This document shows, one piece after another, positions 1 through 5,314 of a DNA stretch of 5,314 nt. Below the pieces are notes generated by a model. That model was not told the DNA's origin. It searched no databases and saw only the letters and a list, made by a program, of their open reading frames with translations. The position numbers were made by a program, and so were the translations under genes. How positions within the stretch are numbered: position 1 is the first letter of the stretch; the number at the start of each line of letters is the position of its first letter. The stretch lies in the NCBI GenBank assembly GCA_945910665.1, contig CAMDZK010000098.1, forward strand, positions 1 to 5,314. Reading direction: 5' to 3'. Source of the DNA: an uncultured Peptostreptococcaceae bacterium (GTDB lineage: Bacteria > Bacillota > Clostridia > Tissierellales > Peptoniphilaceae).

Positions 1-2
1 TT

Positions 3-45
3 TGCAAAGTTCACTATACATTATATACCCGTGACAATGCAAAGT
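3..45. repeat. Two direct copies of TGCAAAGT flanking the -10 box
   Basis: TGCAAAGT occurs at 3-10 and again at 38-45, with starts 35 bp apart. Extended to 12 bases (TGCAAAGTTCAC and TGCAAAGTAAAC) the copies match at 10 positions. The right copy overlaps the left arm of the 36-57 inverted repeat and part of the -35 hexamer; the left copy sits near the predicted transcription start and begins with the palindrome TTTGCAAA at 1-8. The pair could be repeated half-sites for one regulator. The window edge hides whether the left copy also has an inverted partner. Confidence 0.3.
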
Positions 46-48
46 AAA
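20..48 (-). promoter_or_regulatory. Leftward promoter for a gene beyond the left edge
   Basis: Read on the minus strand, a perfect TATAAT (-10, plus-strand 20-25) lies 17 bp downstream of TTTACT (-35, plus-strand 43-48, 4 of 6 matches to TTGACA). Transcription would start near position 13 and leave the window. It lies just downstream of the terminator-like hairpin that ends the cysteine-protein gene, so the next leftward gene probably has its own promoter. The spacing is ideal for a sigma-A promoter; the target gene is not visible. Confidence 0.55.
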
Positions 49-57
49 CATTGCATT
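36..57. promoter_or_regulatory. Inverted repeat bracketing the -35 box (candidate operator)
   Basis: AATGCAA (36-42) and TTGCATT (51-57) form a perfect 7-bp inverted repeat around an 8-bp centre (43-50). The centre holds the TTTACT -35 hexamer of the leftward promoter. A dimeric regulator bound here would cover the -35 element, the usual arrangement for repression. I do not recognise the motif as belonging to a named regulator. The repeat is not a terminator for either strand, because the T7 tract precedes it on the minus strand and it is followed by A7 on the plus strand. Confidence 0.4.
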
Positions 58-79
58 AAAAAAACATGGGCAAGCCATG
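58..79 (-). terminator. Short intrinsic terminator of the cysteine-protein gene
   Basis: On the minus strand, CATGG, a 5-base loop and CCATG (plus-strand 65-79) are followed at once by seven T residues (plus-strand 58-64 is A7). The hairpin begins 4 bases after the TAG stop codon at 84-86. The stem is only 5 bp, so it is weak as a hairpin, but the position and the T tract fit a rho-independent terminator. Confidence 0.5.
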
Positions 80-83
80 AATT

Positions 84-518
84 CTATTTCATTTCTCTTT
101 CGAGTATCTCCGCAACTTTTGTGACAGCGGTTTTTACAATTCCAGAGCAATGTTCTTTTCGGTCAAGTGCGTTTTTATCGTAGCCTTCTATGAGAACGCC
201 ACATTGGCAGGATCCGCACTCTTTTTGGAAGTGTTCAGCGAGTTCTTTTGTCAAGGCAATGCAGTGCGTATTGTCATCACCTGCATTTCTTCGACCAAAA
301 ACAGCACCGATACACATTGTCCCTCCAGCTAACGCACCACAGATTTCTCCAATTCCTAATCCCCAAGGGAACCCTGAGCTCATGGCGATGGCGTCTTGAC
401 CCATCGTGAGAGAAAAGTGTTTATCGATTGCGTAAATGACGGATTCAGAGCAGGCATAACCATTGTGAAAAGCGTAGAGCGCGTCTTGAATGAGAGTATT
501 TTTATTGACTTTTTCCAT
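84..518 (-). CDS. C_GCAxxG_C_C family cysteine-rich protein
   Basis: This 144-residue protein matches the C_GCAxxG_C_C family, small proteins of anaerobes and metal-reducing bacteria whose conserved cysteines suggest a redox or metal-binding role; the biochemical function is not established. Visible marks are an N-terminal Cys in the CSESV context (C23), a glycine-rich core with C60-G-A-L-A-G-G and C69, then C86, a clustered C101, C104 and C106, and C124. There is no signal peptide, so it should be cytosolic. The glycine-rich core is fairly hydrophobic but charged residues surround it, and I do not call a membrane helix. The length is normal for the family and the gene looks intact. The ATG at 516-518 follows a strong AGGAGG. 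It is transcribed away from the lipid-related operon and has its own promoter and terminator, so it need not share that pathway. Family assignment is fairly secure; function is open. Confidence 0.88.
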   Translation of the reverse strand: MEKVNKNTLIQDALYAFHNGYACSESVIYAIDKHFSLTMGQDAIAMSSGFPWGLGIGEICGALAGGTMCIGAVFGRRNAGDDNTHCIALTKELAEHFQKECGSCQCGVLIEGYDKNALDRKEHCSGIVKTAVTKVAEILEREMK

Positions 519-522
519 CGTT

Positions 523-529
523 CCTCCTC
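523..529 (-). promoter_or_regulatory. Strong ribosome binding site of the cysteine-protein gene
   Basis: On the minus strand GAGGAGG lies 4 bases before the ATG at 518-516. It is a near-perfect Shine-Dalgarno sequence and fixes the start. It is much stronger than the site of the divergent hydrolase gene. Confidence 0.85.
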
Positions 530-538
530 ATATTACAG

Positions 539-587
539 TTCATTTGCTATAATTATAACATAACTTTCTACTGTATAATCAAATGAA
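539..587. repeat. 8-bp inverted repeat spanning the minus-strand promoter
   Basis: TTCATTTG (539-546) and CAAATGAA (580-587) are perfect reverse complements separated by 33 bp. They enclose the -10 of the leftward promoter, and the right arm overlaps its -35. They could be paired operator half-sites. An 8-bp match within AT-rich DNA of this length is not very improbable by chance, so this is a weak call. Confidence 0.25.
552..582 (-). promoter_or_regulatory. Promoter of the cysteine-protein gene (extended -10)
   Basis: On the minus strand the motif TGTTATAAT gives a perfect TATAAT (plus-strand 552-557) with an upstream TGn extension (558-560). A TTGATT hexamer (plus-strand 577-582, 4 of 6 matches) stands 19 bp upstream, longer than ideal, which the extended -10 can offset. 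Transcription would start near 545, giving a leader of roughly 27 bases before the ATG. Confidence 0.6.
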
Positions 588-598
588 TGCCCTTATGG

Positions 599-627
599 AT
601 AACAAATCTTTGAATTTCGTATATAAT
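599..627 (+). promoter_or_regulatory. Promoter of the hydrolase-acyltransferase-MMPL operon
   Basis: A perfect TATAAT at 622-627 is preceded at 17 bp by ATAACA (599-604, 4 of 6 matches to TTGACA). The predicted start near 634 leaves a leader of about 20 bases. The weak -35 suggests modest or activator-assisted expression. No riboswitch or leader structure fits in the space. The promoter lies back to back with the leftward promoter at 552-582, with 16 bp between the two -35 boxes. Confidence 0.55.
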
Positions 628-634
628 ATAGGAT

Positions 635-641
635 AGGAAGG
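635..641 (+). promoter_or_regulatory. Distant ribosome binding site of the hydrolase gene
   Basis: AGGAAGG is the only purine-rich site before the ATG at 655, but it lies 13 bases upstream, wider than usual. The nearby GTG at 644 is out of frame and soon meets a stop, so the ATG at 655 remains the best start. Initiation may be inefficient. Confidence 0.45.
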
Positions 642-654
642 TTGTGAAAACCAC

Positions 655-1581
655 ATGAATCCAGTCATTCGCTTTTTATTAAAAATTATTTCTCTTCCCA
701 TATTTGATATTACGAGGGATTATAAAATTATACGACGTTTTCAAGAATTCGCGTCTCTTAAGACGGAAAAGCCCGATGGTTTTCGTCTTTTTGATGAGGA
801 AATTACATTTGCTGGGGGTTCCTATCGAATTCCAGTGCGTGTATTCGAACCACCCATTGTACAGAAAAAAGGGGCCATTCTCTTTTTTCACGGAGGCGGT
901 TATACGACAGGAAATGTCGATTTCTATACACCCACATGCATTCAGCTTGCGAAGCGTACAGGCATGAATGTGTTATCCGTCGATTATCGTCTCGCACCAG
1001 AACATCCTTATCCAGCGGGTTTAAACGACTGTCATGGTGCCCTCTATTTTTTTAGTGAAGAGCATCATGAACGTTTTACACCGCTCATCGTCATGGGCGA
1101 TTCGGCTGGAGGAAATTTAGCGGCTGCTAGTTGTTTCCGGATGAAGAAAAACGGAGACCGTCTTCCGAAGGGAATGGCTTTAATTTATCCGGCTGTCGGG
1201 TGGGATTATTCAGATACTTCCCCTTTTGCATCAGTTCATGAAAAGGCGGAAAATTATGGATTAACACAGAAAAAATTACAAGAGTATTATTCTTTATATG
1301 TTCCTAACGGCGCGTTGAAAAATCCAGAAATTGCTCCCATTTTAGAAGATGACTTTTCAGACATGCCACAGACTTTTATAGCGACTGCAGAGCATGATCC
1401 CTTACGCGATGAAGGAGAGACATTTGGCCATCGTTTACAAGAGGCGAGTATTCCAACTGAAATTCATCGCATGAAAAATGTACCTCACGGATTTTGGACG
1501 AGTGAAAAAGTCTTTGAAGATTCAATCGAAAAACTATATGAGCTGTTGCTCCCGTGGTTGGAGAAAATCCATGAAAATTAG
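655..1581 (+). CDS. HSL-family alpha/beta hydrolase (esterase/lipase-like)
   Basis: This 308-residue protein is a carboxylester hydrolase of the hormone-sensitive lipase (bacterial family IV) group, which cleaves acyl or acetyl esters. The oxyanion-hole motif HGGG is at 79-82. The nucleophile elbow GDSAGG is at 148-153, with S150 as nucleophile. The other triad residues are D248 (in EHDPLRDEG) and H278 (in HGFW), so all catalytic residues are present. The conserved YRLAPEHPYPA segment follows the HGGG region. There is no cleavable signal peptide, but the first ~18 residues form a hydrophobic, mildly basic stretch (MNPVIRFLLKIISLPIF) that could rest on the membrane; in this family the N-terminus helps form the cap. 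Length is typical. It is the first gene of a rightward operon and its last 11 bases overlap the acyltransferase gene. The natural substrate is unknown; pairing with an acyltransferase suggests it removes or supplies acyl groups in the same pathway. Family is near certain; a specific substrate should not be assigned. Confidence 0.93.
   Translation: MNPVIRFLLKIISLPIFDITRDYKIIRRFQEFASLKTEKPDGFRLFDEEITFAGGSYRIPVRVFEPPIVQKKGAILFFHGGGYTTGNVDFYTPTCIQLAKRTGMNVLSVDYRLAPEHPYPAGLNDCHGALYFFSEEHHERFTPLIVMGDSAGGNLAAASCFRMKKNGDRLPKGMALIYPAVGWDYSDTSPFASVHEKAENYGLTQKKLQEYYSLYVPNGALKNPEIAPILEDDFSDMPQTFIATAEHDPLRDEGETFGHRLQEASIPTEIHRMKNVPHGFWTSEKVFEDSIEKLYELLLPWLEKIHEN
1560..1563 (+). promoter_or_regulatory. 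Ribosome binding site that sets the acyltransferase start
   Basis: GGAG lies 7 bases before the ATG at 1571, inside the 3' end of the hydrolase gene. It supports starting at 1571 rather than at the in-frame ATG at 1478, which would overlap the hydrolase gene by 104 bases. The 11-bp overlap suggests translational coupling. Confidence 0.7.
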
Positions 1582-3469
1582 ATCTGATTCTCGTTGGATG
1601 GAGCGATTTGGAAAACGCTGGTTGCCTTTGGAGAATGCGTCCAAAATTTTTCTGGCAACTTTTGATGAGGTAGACACCAAAGTCTATCGTTTCACTGTTG
1701 CCCTCAAAGAAGAAGTGGATCCAGTCCAACTTCAAAAAGCCGTTGATTTTGCTTTCGACCAAATGGACTTGTACCGTGCGAGTATTCGTCGAGGCGTTTT
1801 TTGGTACTATTTCCAAGAATCCACATTGCGCCCTGTAGTAAAAAAAGAAACGGATGTTCCTTGTGCGTCAATTTATTCCTTCGATTATCAAGGGCTACTC
1901 TTTCGCGTTTTATATAATCATAATCGCATTCATTTAGAAGTGTTTCATGCCCTGTCCGACGGGAGTGGCGCCATTGCATTTCTACGCTTGATTTTACATC
2001 GTTACTTCGGTTCTCATGCACAATCGCTCATGAGTTTTGCCGTAAAAGAGGAGCATATGCTGGATTCTTTTCGCAGTAGCGTTAAAAAGGAGAAAAGACC
2101 TTCTTTATTGACTTTAGCGACACATGTTTTTGGACGCGTACGTAAGAAAAAAGTTCCCATTTTTCATCTACCGGGAACATTAAATGTGGATGAGCGTATG
2201 CGCGTAATCGAGTTGCAATACGACACAAAAACTCTGCTATCCCTTGCAAAATCGTATGGCGTAACGATTACTGTATTTCTCACGGCGTTGTTTATGCATT
2301 CAATGTACAAAGTACACCATGAAAAAATGACGAAAAAACATACGGTTTCCATCGCTGTTTCTGTGGATTTACGGAAGATGTTTCCGTCGAATACGGCAAG
2401 AAACTTTTTTGCCACTGTCGTCGTGGATTATTCCTTTAAAGATGGAACCGCTTCACTGGAAGAGATTTGCCAAAGGGTCAAAGATCAATTTGAAGAAAAG
2501 ATTACACAAGAGAAACTAGAAAACAAACTGCGTCAATTAATGAAATTGGAGGAGAGTTTAGCTTTACGTTTTTTTCCAAGGCCATTAAAAGACCAAATTT
2601 TAAAAATTGCAAACTTTATTAATAATCGTTCAATCACTGCTGCCATGACGAATACGGGTAATTTGGGTGTGTCAGCCTTTCAACAGCGGATTCACTCTGC
2701 GGGAATTATGACCGCAGCTGTACGTCCACAATTTTCCATGATGAGTCATAACGATGTATTTACCATTACCTTCACATCGCCATTTCAAGAAGATTGTGTA
2801 CAAGGAGCATTTATCGGTACTTTAAAAGAATTGGGTGTGGAAGGTACCATTTACGGAAATCGCGTGTTTGGAGATGAGAGTAAGCATACGGTAAAAGTTG
2901 ATACATCCGTGTATCCGGAAGTACCACTTCGAATGGACTCCCATAAAATGGTACGATGGCTCACCGTCATTTCGATTGTGATCTCTCTTTTTGCGATTTT
3001 GTACCGCGCTTTTGTCCCCGATACAAGATTATCTCTTCGATTTGTCGCTATCCTCTTGGTAGGGTTATGGGCCGTTGTTGTATCGCTCATTCGTAAACGG
3101 AGAAACCCCAACAAAGCCGTTCTATACCAAGTTGGTATTTTTGCTGGTCTGACCATACTATGGGACTTCCTCTCGGGTTGGACGGGTTGGTCCATTAATT
3201 ATGCGTTACCCCTAGTTATCACTGTATCGATGATTGCAGGGGTTGTTGTCGCAACATTCTCGCGTTTGCGTAGTGGAGACAAAGTGTTATATTTGCAGGG
3301 AACTGCAGTTCTCGGATTCATTTCTTTTGTCTTACTATTGTTAAATATTGTCACGCCAAAATGGCCAAGCATTGTCGTCGTGATTTTTAGCATCGTCGTT
3401 TTAGCCTATACGATGATTCGCTTTTATGATGAAATTAAACGGGAAATTCGTAAGCGTTTCCATTTTTAG
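1571..3469 (+). CDS. HxxxDG acyltransferase fused to a six-helix membrane domain
   Basis: This 632-residue protein joins two parts. Residues 1 to about 430 resemble the alcohol acetyltransferase/PapA/condensation-domain superfamily, which transfers acyl groups from CoA or carrier-protein thioesters to hydroxyl or amino groups. The catalytic HxxxDG motif is intact as HALSDG (126-131, H126 as base), and NTGNLG (361-366) fits the conserved region near the second half of the fold. The opening PLENASKIF and the RRGVFWYYF and LFRVLY stretches are typical of clostridial members. Residues 460-620 hold six predicted membrane helices, at about 463-481, 489-507, 518-536, 541-563, 573-594 and 598-617, ending in a basic tail. 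This part resembles the DUF6320-type membrane module (WDFLSGWTGWSINYALP is the telling stretch), from memory rather than a search. I see no CxxC zinc-ribbon before the helices. The acyltransferase is thus anchored to the membrane, with the catalytic part probably cytosolic. It sits between a hydrolase and an MMPL transporter in one operon. The acceptor substrate is unknown. Confidence 0.88.
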   Translation: MKIRSDSRWMERFGKRWLPLENASKIFLATFDEVDTKVYRFTVALKEEVDPVQLQKAVDFAFDQMDLYRASIRRGVFWYYFQESTLRPVVKKETDVPCASIYSFDYQGLLFRVLYNHNRIHLEVFHALSDGSGAIAFLRLILHRYFGSHAQSLMSFAVKEEHMLDSFRSSVKKEKRPSLLTLATHVFGRVRKKKVPIFHLPGTLNVDERMRVIELQYDTKTLLSLAKSYGVTITVFLTALFMHSMYKVHHEKMTKKHTVSIAVSVDLRKMFPSNTARNFFATVVVDYSFKDGTASLEEICQRVKDQFEEKITQEKLENKLRQLMKLEESLALRFFPRPLKDQILKIANFINNRSITAAMTNTGNLGVSAFQQRIHSAGIMTAAVRPQFSMMSHNDVFTITFTSPFQEDCVQGAFIGTLKELGVEGTIYGNRVFGDESKHTVKVDTSVYPEVPLRMDSHKMVRWLTVISIVISLFAILYRAFVPDTRLSLRFVAILLVGLWAVVVSLIRKRRNPNKAVLYQVGIFAGLTILWDFLSGWTGWSINYALPLVITVSMIAGVVVATFSRLRSGDKVLYLQGTAVLGFISFVLLLLNIVTPKWPSIVVVIFSIVVLAYTMIRFYDEIKREIRKRFHF

Positions 3470-3471
3470 AT

Positions 3472-3478
3472 GAGGTGA
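3472..3478 (+). promoter_or_regulatory. Ribosome binding site of the MMPL gene
   Basis: GAGGTGA begins 2 bases after the acyltransferase stop codon (TAG, 3467-3469) and ends 3 bases before the ATG at 3482. It fits the AGGAGGTGA anti-Shine-Dalgarno complement and supports this start. Confidence 0.75.
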
Positions 3479-3481
3479 ACT

Positions 3482-5314
3482 ATGAATAGAATTGCTGGAG
3501 GGATTATTCGCCACAGGCTGATTGTACTGATTGTCTTTTTAATAGGTACGATTATTTGTGGTCTCTTCATTCCCACCGTAGAAATTAATTATAATTTATC
3601 GGACTATGTGCCTGAAAATGCACCATCGACCGTTGCAATGCATGTGATGGATGAAGAGTTTAACCAAGCGATTCCCAATTCCCGTGTCTTGATTCCAAAT
3701 TTGACGATTCAACAAGCCGTCGAAAAAAAAGGGGAAATTGAAGCAGTTGCAGAGGTGGAACAAGTTTTATGGTTAGACGACTTTATGGATTTAAAGACGC
3801 CCATCGAAATTGCCGATCAAGAAATGGTCGATGCTTACTATAAAGACGGAAACGCACTGTATCAAGTCGTTACGAAGAATGAAGATACCGTTGCCACGAA
3901 AGACGCCTTGCAGCAGATCGCTGGAGAAGAAGGTGCCGTAGAAGGCCAATTGGTAGACTTAGCATCCGCACAAAAATCGACTTCATCTGAAATTACGACC
4001 ATAATGTTGATTATGGTTCCCTTGGGGGTTCTCATTTTAATGGTTGCAACATCTTCGTTTATTGCTCCGCTCCTCTTACTAATAGCGATGACAGTGGCAA
4101 TTATACTAAACTTAGGCACGAATGTACTGAAAATGCCAGTAAGTTTCTTAACCCAAGCTGTGACTGCGGTTTTACAAATGGCCGTATCGATTGATTACGG
4201 AATTTTTCTTTTGCATAGCTATGACGACGCAAGACGAAAAGGATTACCCTCGAAGCAAGCGGTGGAAGATGCTGTTGTGAGAAGCGCAAACTCCATTGTA
4301 GCCAGTTCACTTACTACTTTCTTTGGATTTCTTGCATTGGTCTTCATGCAATTCCAAATTGGTCCAGATATGGGACTTGTTCTCGCAAAGGGAATTATTT
4401 TTAGCTTACTAAGTGTATTAATCTTACTCCCTGCTTTATTGGTTTGGGCGGACCCGCTCATTCAAAAAACGACCCATAGAAATTTATTACCGAATTTCAA
4501 TGGCCTTGCAAAACTGGTGATGAAAATTCGTATTCCTGTAATGGCACTCGTGCTTTTGTTGATTATCCCGGCGTTTTTAGGACAACAGCAAAATGCCTTT
4601 ATCTATGGAAATGCGGAATATCCGGAAGGCTCCAGAGAAGCGAGGGACAGAACTCTCATCGAAGAGAACTTTGGAAAACAGCTATCCATGGCGCTCCTCG
4701 TCCCAAAAGAACAGTGGGGCAAAGAAAAATCACTTGTAGAAGAATTCGAATCCTTACCAGAAGTACGAAGTATTTTATCCTATGATACACAAGTGTCAAA
4801 GCTGATTCCATCGAGTTTGTTGGATGAATCCCAACGTTCACAATTATTATCCGATCATTATAGTCGATTAATCTTAACCGTTCAATCGGAAAAGGAAGGG
4901 GAGAAGGCCTTTGCCTTCGTCGAACAATTGCGTGCAATCACAGGTAAATATTACGATGAATATCATTTGCTCGGAGAAAATGTCGTCACCTACGATATGC
5001 GCGAAACCATTCAAAAGGATAACCGTATCGTCAATGGTTTGGCGATTCTAACGGTTGGATTGGTCGTTTTATTGAGTTTTAAATCATTGAGTATCCCGAT
5101 TTTACTGGTCTTTACCATTGAAGCTTCCATTTGGTTTAACTTGTCTGTCCCGTATTTTACAAACACACCGTTAAGTTATATAGGTTACTTGATTATTTCT
5201 ACGGTTCAGTTGGGGGCAACGGTCGACTATGCGATTCTGTACACGAATAACTACTTAAAGAATCGGCAAACTCTTTCTAGAAAAGAGGCGGCGAGAAGGA
5301 CGATTGCGACAACT
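3482..5314 (+). CDS. MMPL/RND-superfamily transporter, 3' end cut by the window
   Basis: The frame is open for 611 codons from ATG to the right edge with no stop. The protein belongs to the MMPL branch of the RND superfamily, proton-driven membrane proteins that export lipids, lipid precursors or hydrophobic drugs. The RND two-fold repeat is clear: one helix (about 10-31), an extracytoplasmic loop (about 32-170) and five helices (174-191, 193-213, 225-246, 272-292, 302-323), then the second half with a helix (351-371), a second loop (about 372-515) and helices 519-536, 538-556 and 567-588. Each half carries an Asp-Tyr pair in the helix after the loop-proximal pair: D238-Y239 in SIDYG and D582-Y583 in TVDYA. 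These match the paired Asp-Tyr proton relay known in mycobacterial MmpL3. By symmetry, the missing end should hold the last two helices and perhaps a short tail. The start follows a good GAGGTGA and lies 12 bp after the acyltransferase gene. The cargo is unknown; the context suggests an acylated lipid. Confidence 0.93.
   Translation, partial: MNRIAGGIIRHRLIVLIVFLIGTIICGLFIPTVEINYNLSDYVPENAPSTVAMHVMDEEFNQAIPNSRVLIPNLTIQQAVEKKGEIEAVAEVEQVLWLDDFMDLKTPIEIADQEMVDAYYKDGNALYQVVTKNEDTVATKDALQQIAGEEGAVEGQLVDLASAQKSTSSEITTIMLIMVPLGVLILMVATSSFIAPLLLLIAMTVAIILNLGTNVLKMPVSFLTQAVTAVLQMAVSIDYGIFLLHSYDDARRKGLPSKQAVEDAVVRSANSIVASSLTTFFGFLALVFMQFQIGPDMGLVLAKGIIFSLLSVLILLPALLVWADPLIQKTTHRNLLPNFNGLAKLVMKIRIPVMALVLLLIIPAFLGQQQNAFIYGNAEYPEGSREARDRTLIEENFGKQLSMALLVPKEQWGKEKSLVEEFESLPEVRSILSYDTQVSKLIPSSLLDESQRSQLLSDHYSRLILTVQSEKEGEKAFAFVEQLRAITGKYYDEYHLLGENVVTYDMRETIQKDNRIVNGLAILTVGLVVLLSFKSLSIPILLVFTIEASIWFNLSVPYFTNTPLSYIGYLIISTVQLGATVDYAILYTNNYLKNRQTLSRKEAARRTIATT

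Noticed and set aside
36..64. AATGCAA/TTGCATT inverted repeat read as an intrinsic terminator.
   Set aside because: On the plus strand it is followed by A7, not T, and no plus-strand gene ends there; on the minus strand the T7 tract lies before the stem, not after it. An operator explains its position over the -35 box better.
150..399. Plus-strand open frames of 60-69 codons inside the cysteine-protein gene.
   Set aside because: They lie antisense to a well-supported gene, lack ribosome sites and show no recognisable family features.
641..654. GGTT-N5-AACC mini-hairpin just before the hydrolase start (about 640-652), and the GTGAA within it, considered as a Rex-like or other operator.
   Set aside because: The arms are only 4 bp and the match to TTGTGAA-N-TTCACAA sites is one-sided, so it cannot be told from chance.
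1478..1570. A longer acyltransferase reading frame starting at the in-frame ATG at 1478 (31 extra residues).
   Set aside because: It would overlap the hydrolase gene by 104 bases, has no good ribosome site, and the added residues look like out-of-frame translation of the hydrolase (cluster of S, C, K, R). The ATG at 1571 has GGAG at 7 bases and starts just before the recognisable family N-terminus.
1376..2415. Minus-strand open frames of 83-146 codons across the hydrolase-acyltransferase junction and the acyltransferase gene.
   Set aside because: They are antisense to genes with intact catalytic motifs, have no promoter or ribosome site that I can see, and their compositions look like shadow translation.
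3862..4937. Minus-strand open frames of 69-93 codons inside the MMPL gene.
   Set aside because: They are antisense to a continuous 611-codon frame with clear transporter topology and show no coding features of their own.

Overview
The window looks like a low-to-moderate G+C Bacillota (Firmicutes) chromosome, probably from an anaerobe. The evidence is strong AGGAGG-type ribosome sites, TATAAT-type promoters, tight gene packing, a Cys-rich C_GCAxxG_C_C protein, and an acyltransferase of the 'alcohol acetyltransferase-like' type that I associate with gut Clostridia and related groups. I cannot name a genus.

Layout: the left 83 bases hold the end of a leftward transcript, with a short hairpin followed by T7. 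They also hold a second, independent leftward promoter serving a gene outside the window; a 7-bp inverted repeat exactly brackets its -35 box. Positions 84-518 (minus strand) encode a small C_GCAxxG_C_C cysteine protein. A 136-bp divergent intergenic region (519-654) carries back-to-back promoters. From 655 to the right edge runs one rightward operon of three genes: a hormone-sensitive-lipase (HSL) type alpha/beta hydrolase (655-1581), an HxxxDG acyltransferase fused to a six-helix membrane module (1571-3469), and an MMPL/RND-superfamily transporter (3482 onward, cut by the window edge after 611 codons).

How they may work together: the hydrolase and acyltransferase genes overlap by 11 bp and the transporter starts 12 bp later, so the three are almost certainly co-expressed. 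An HxxxDG acyltransferase next to an MMPL transporter recalls the PapA-MmpL pairs of mycobacteria, which acylate and export complex lipids. The inference is a membrane-associated cassette that makes or remodels an acylated lipid, or esterified hydrophobic molecule, and moves it across or out of the membrane, with the hydrolase supplying, trimming or recycling acyl chains. The parts are recognised from visible motifs; the combined pathway and its substrate are not known from this sequence.
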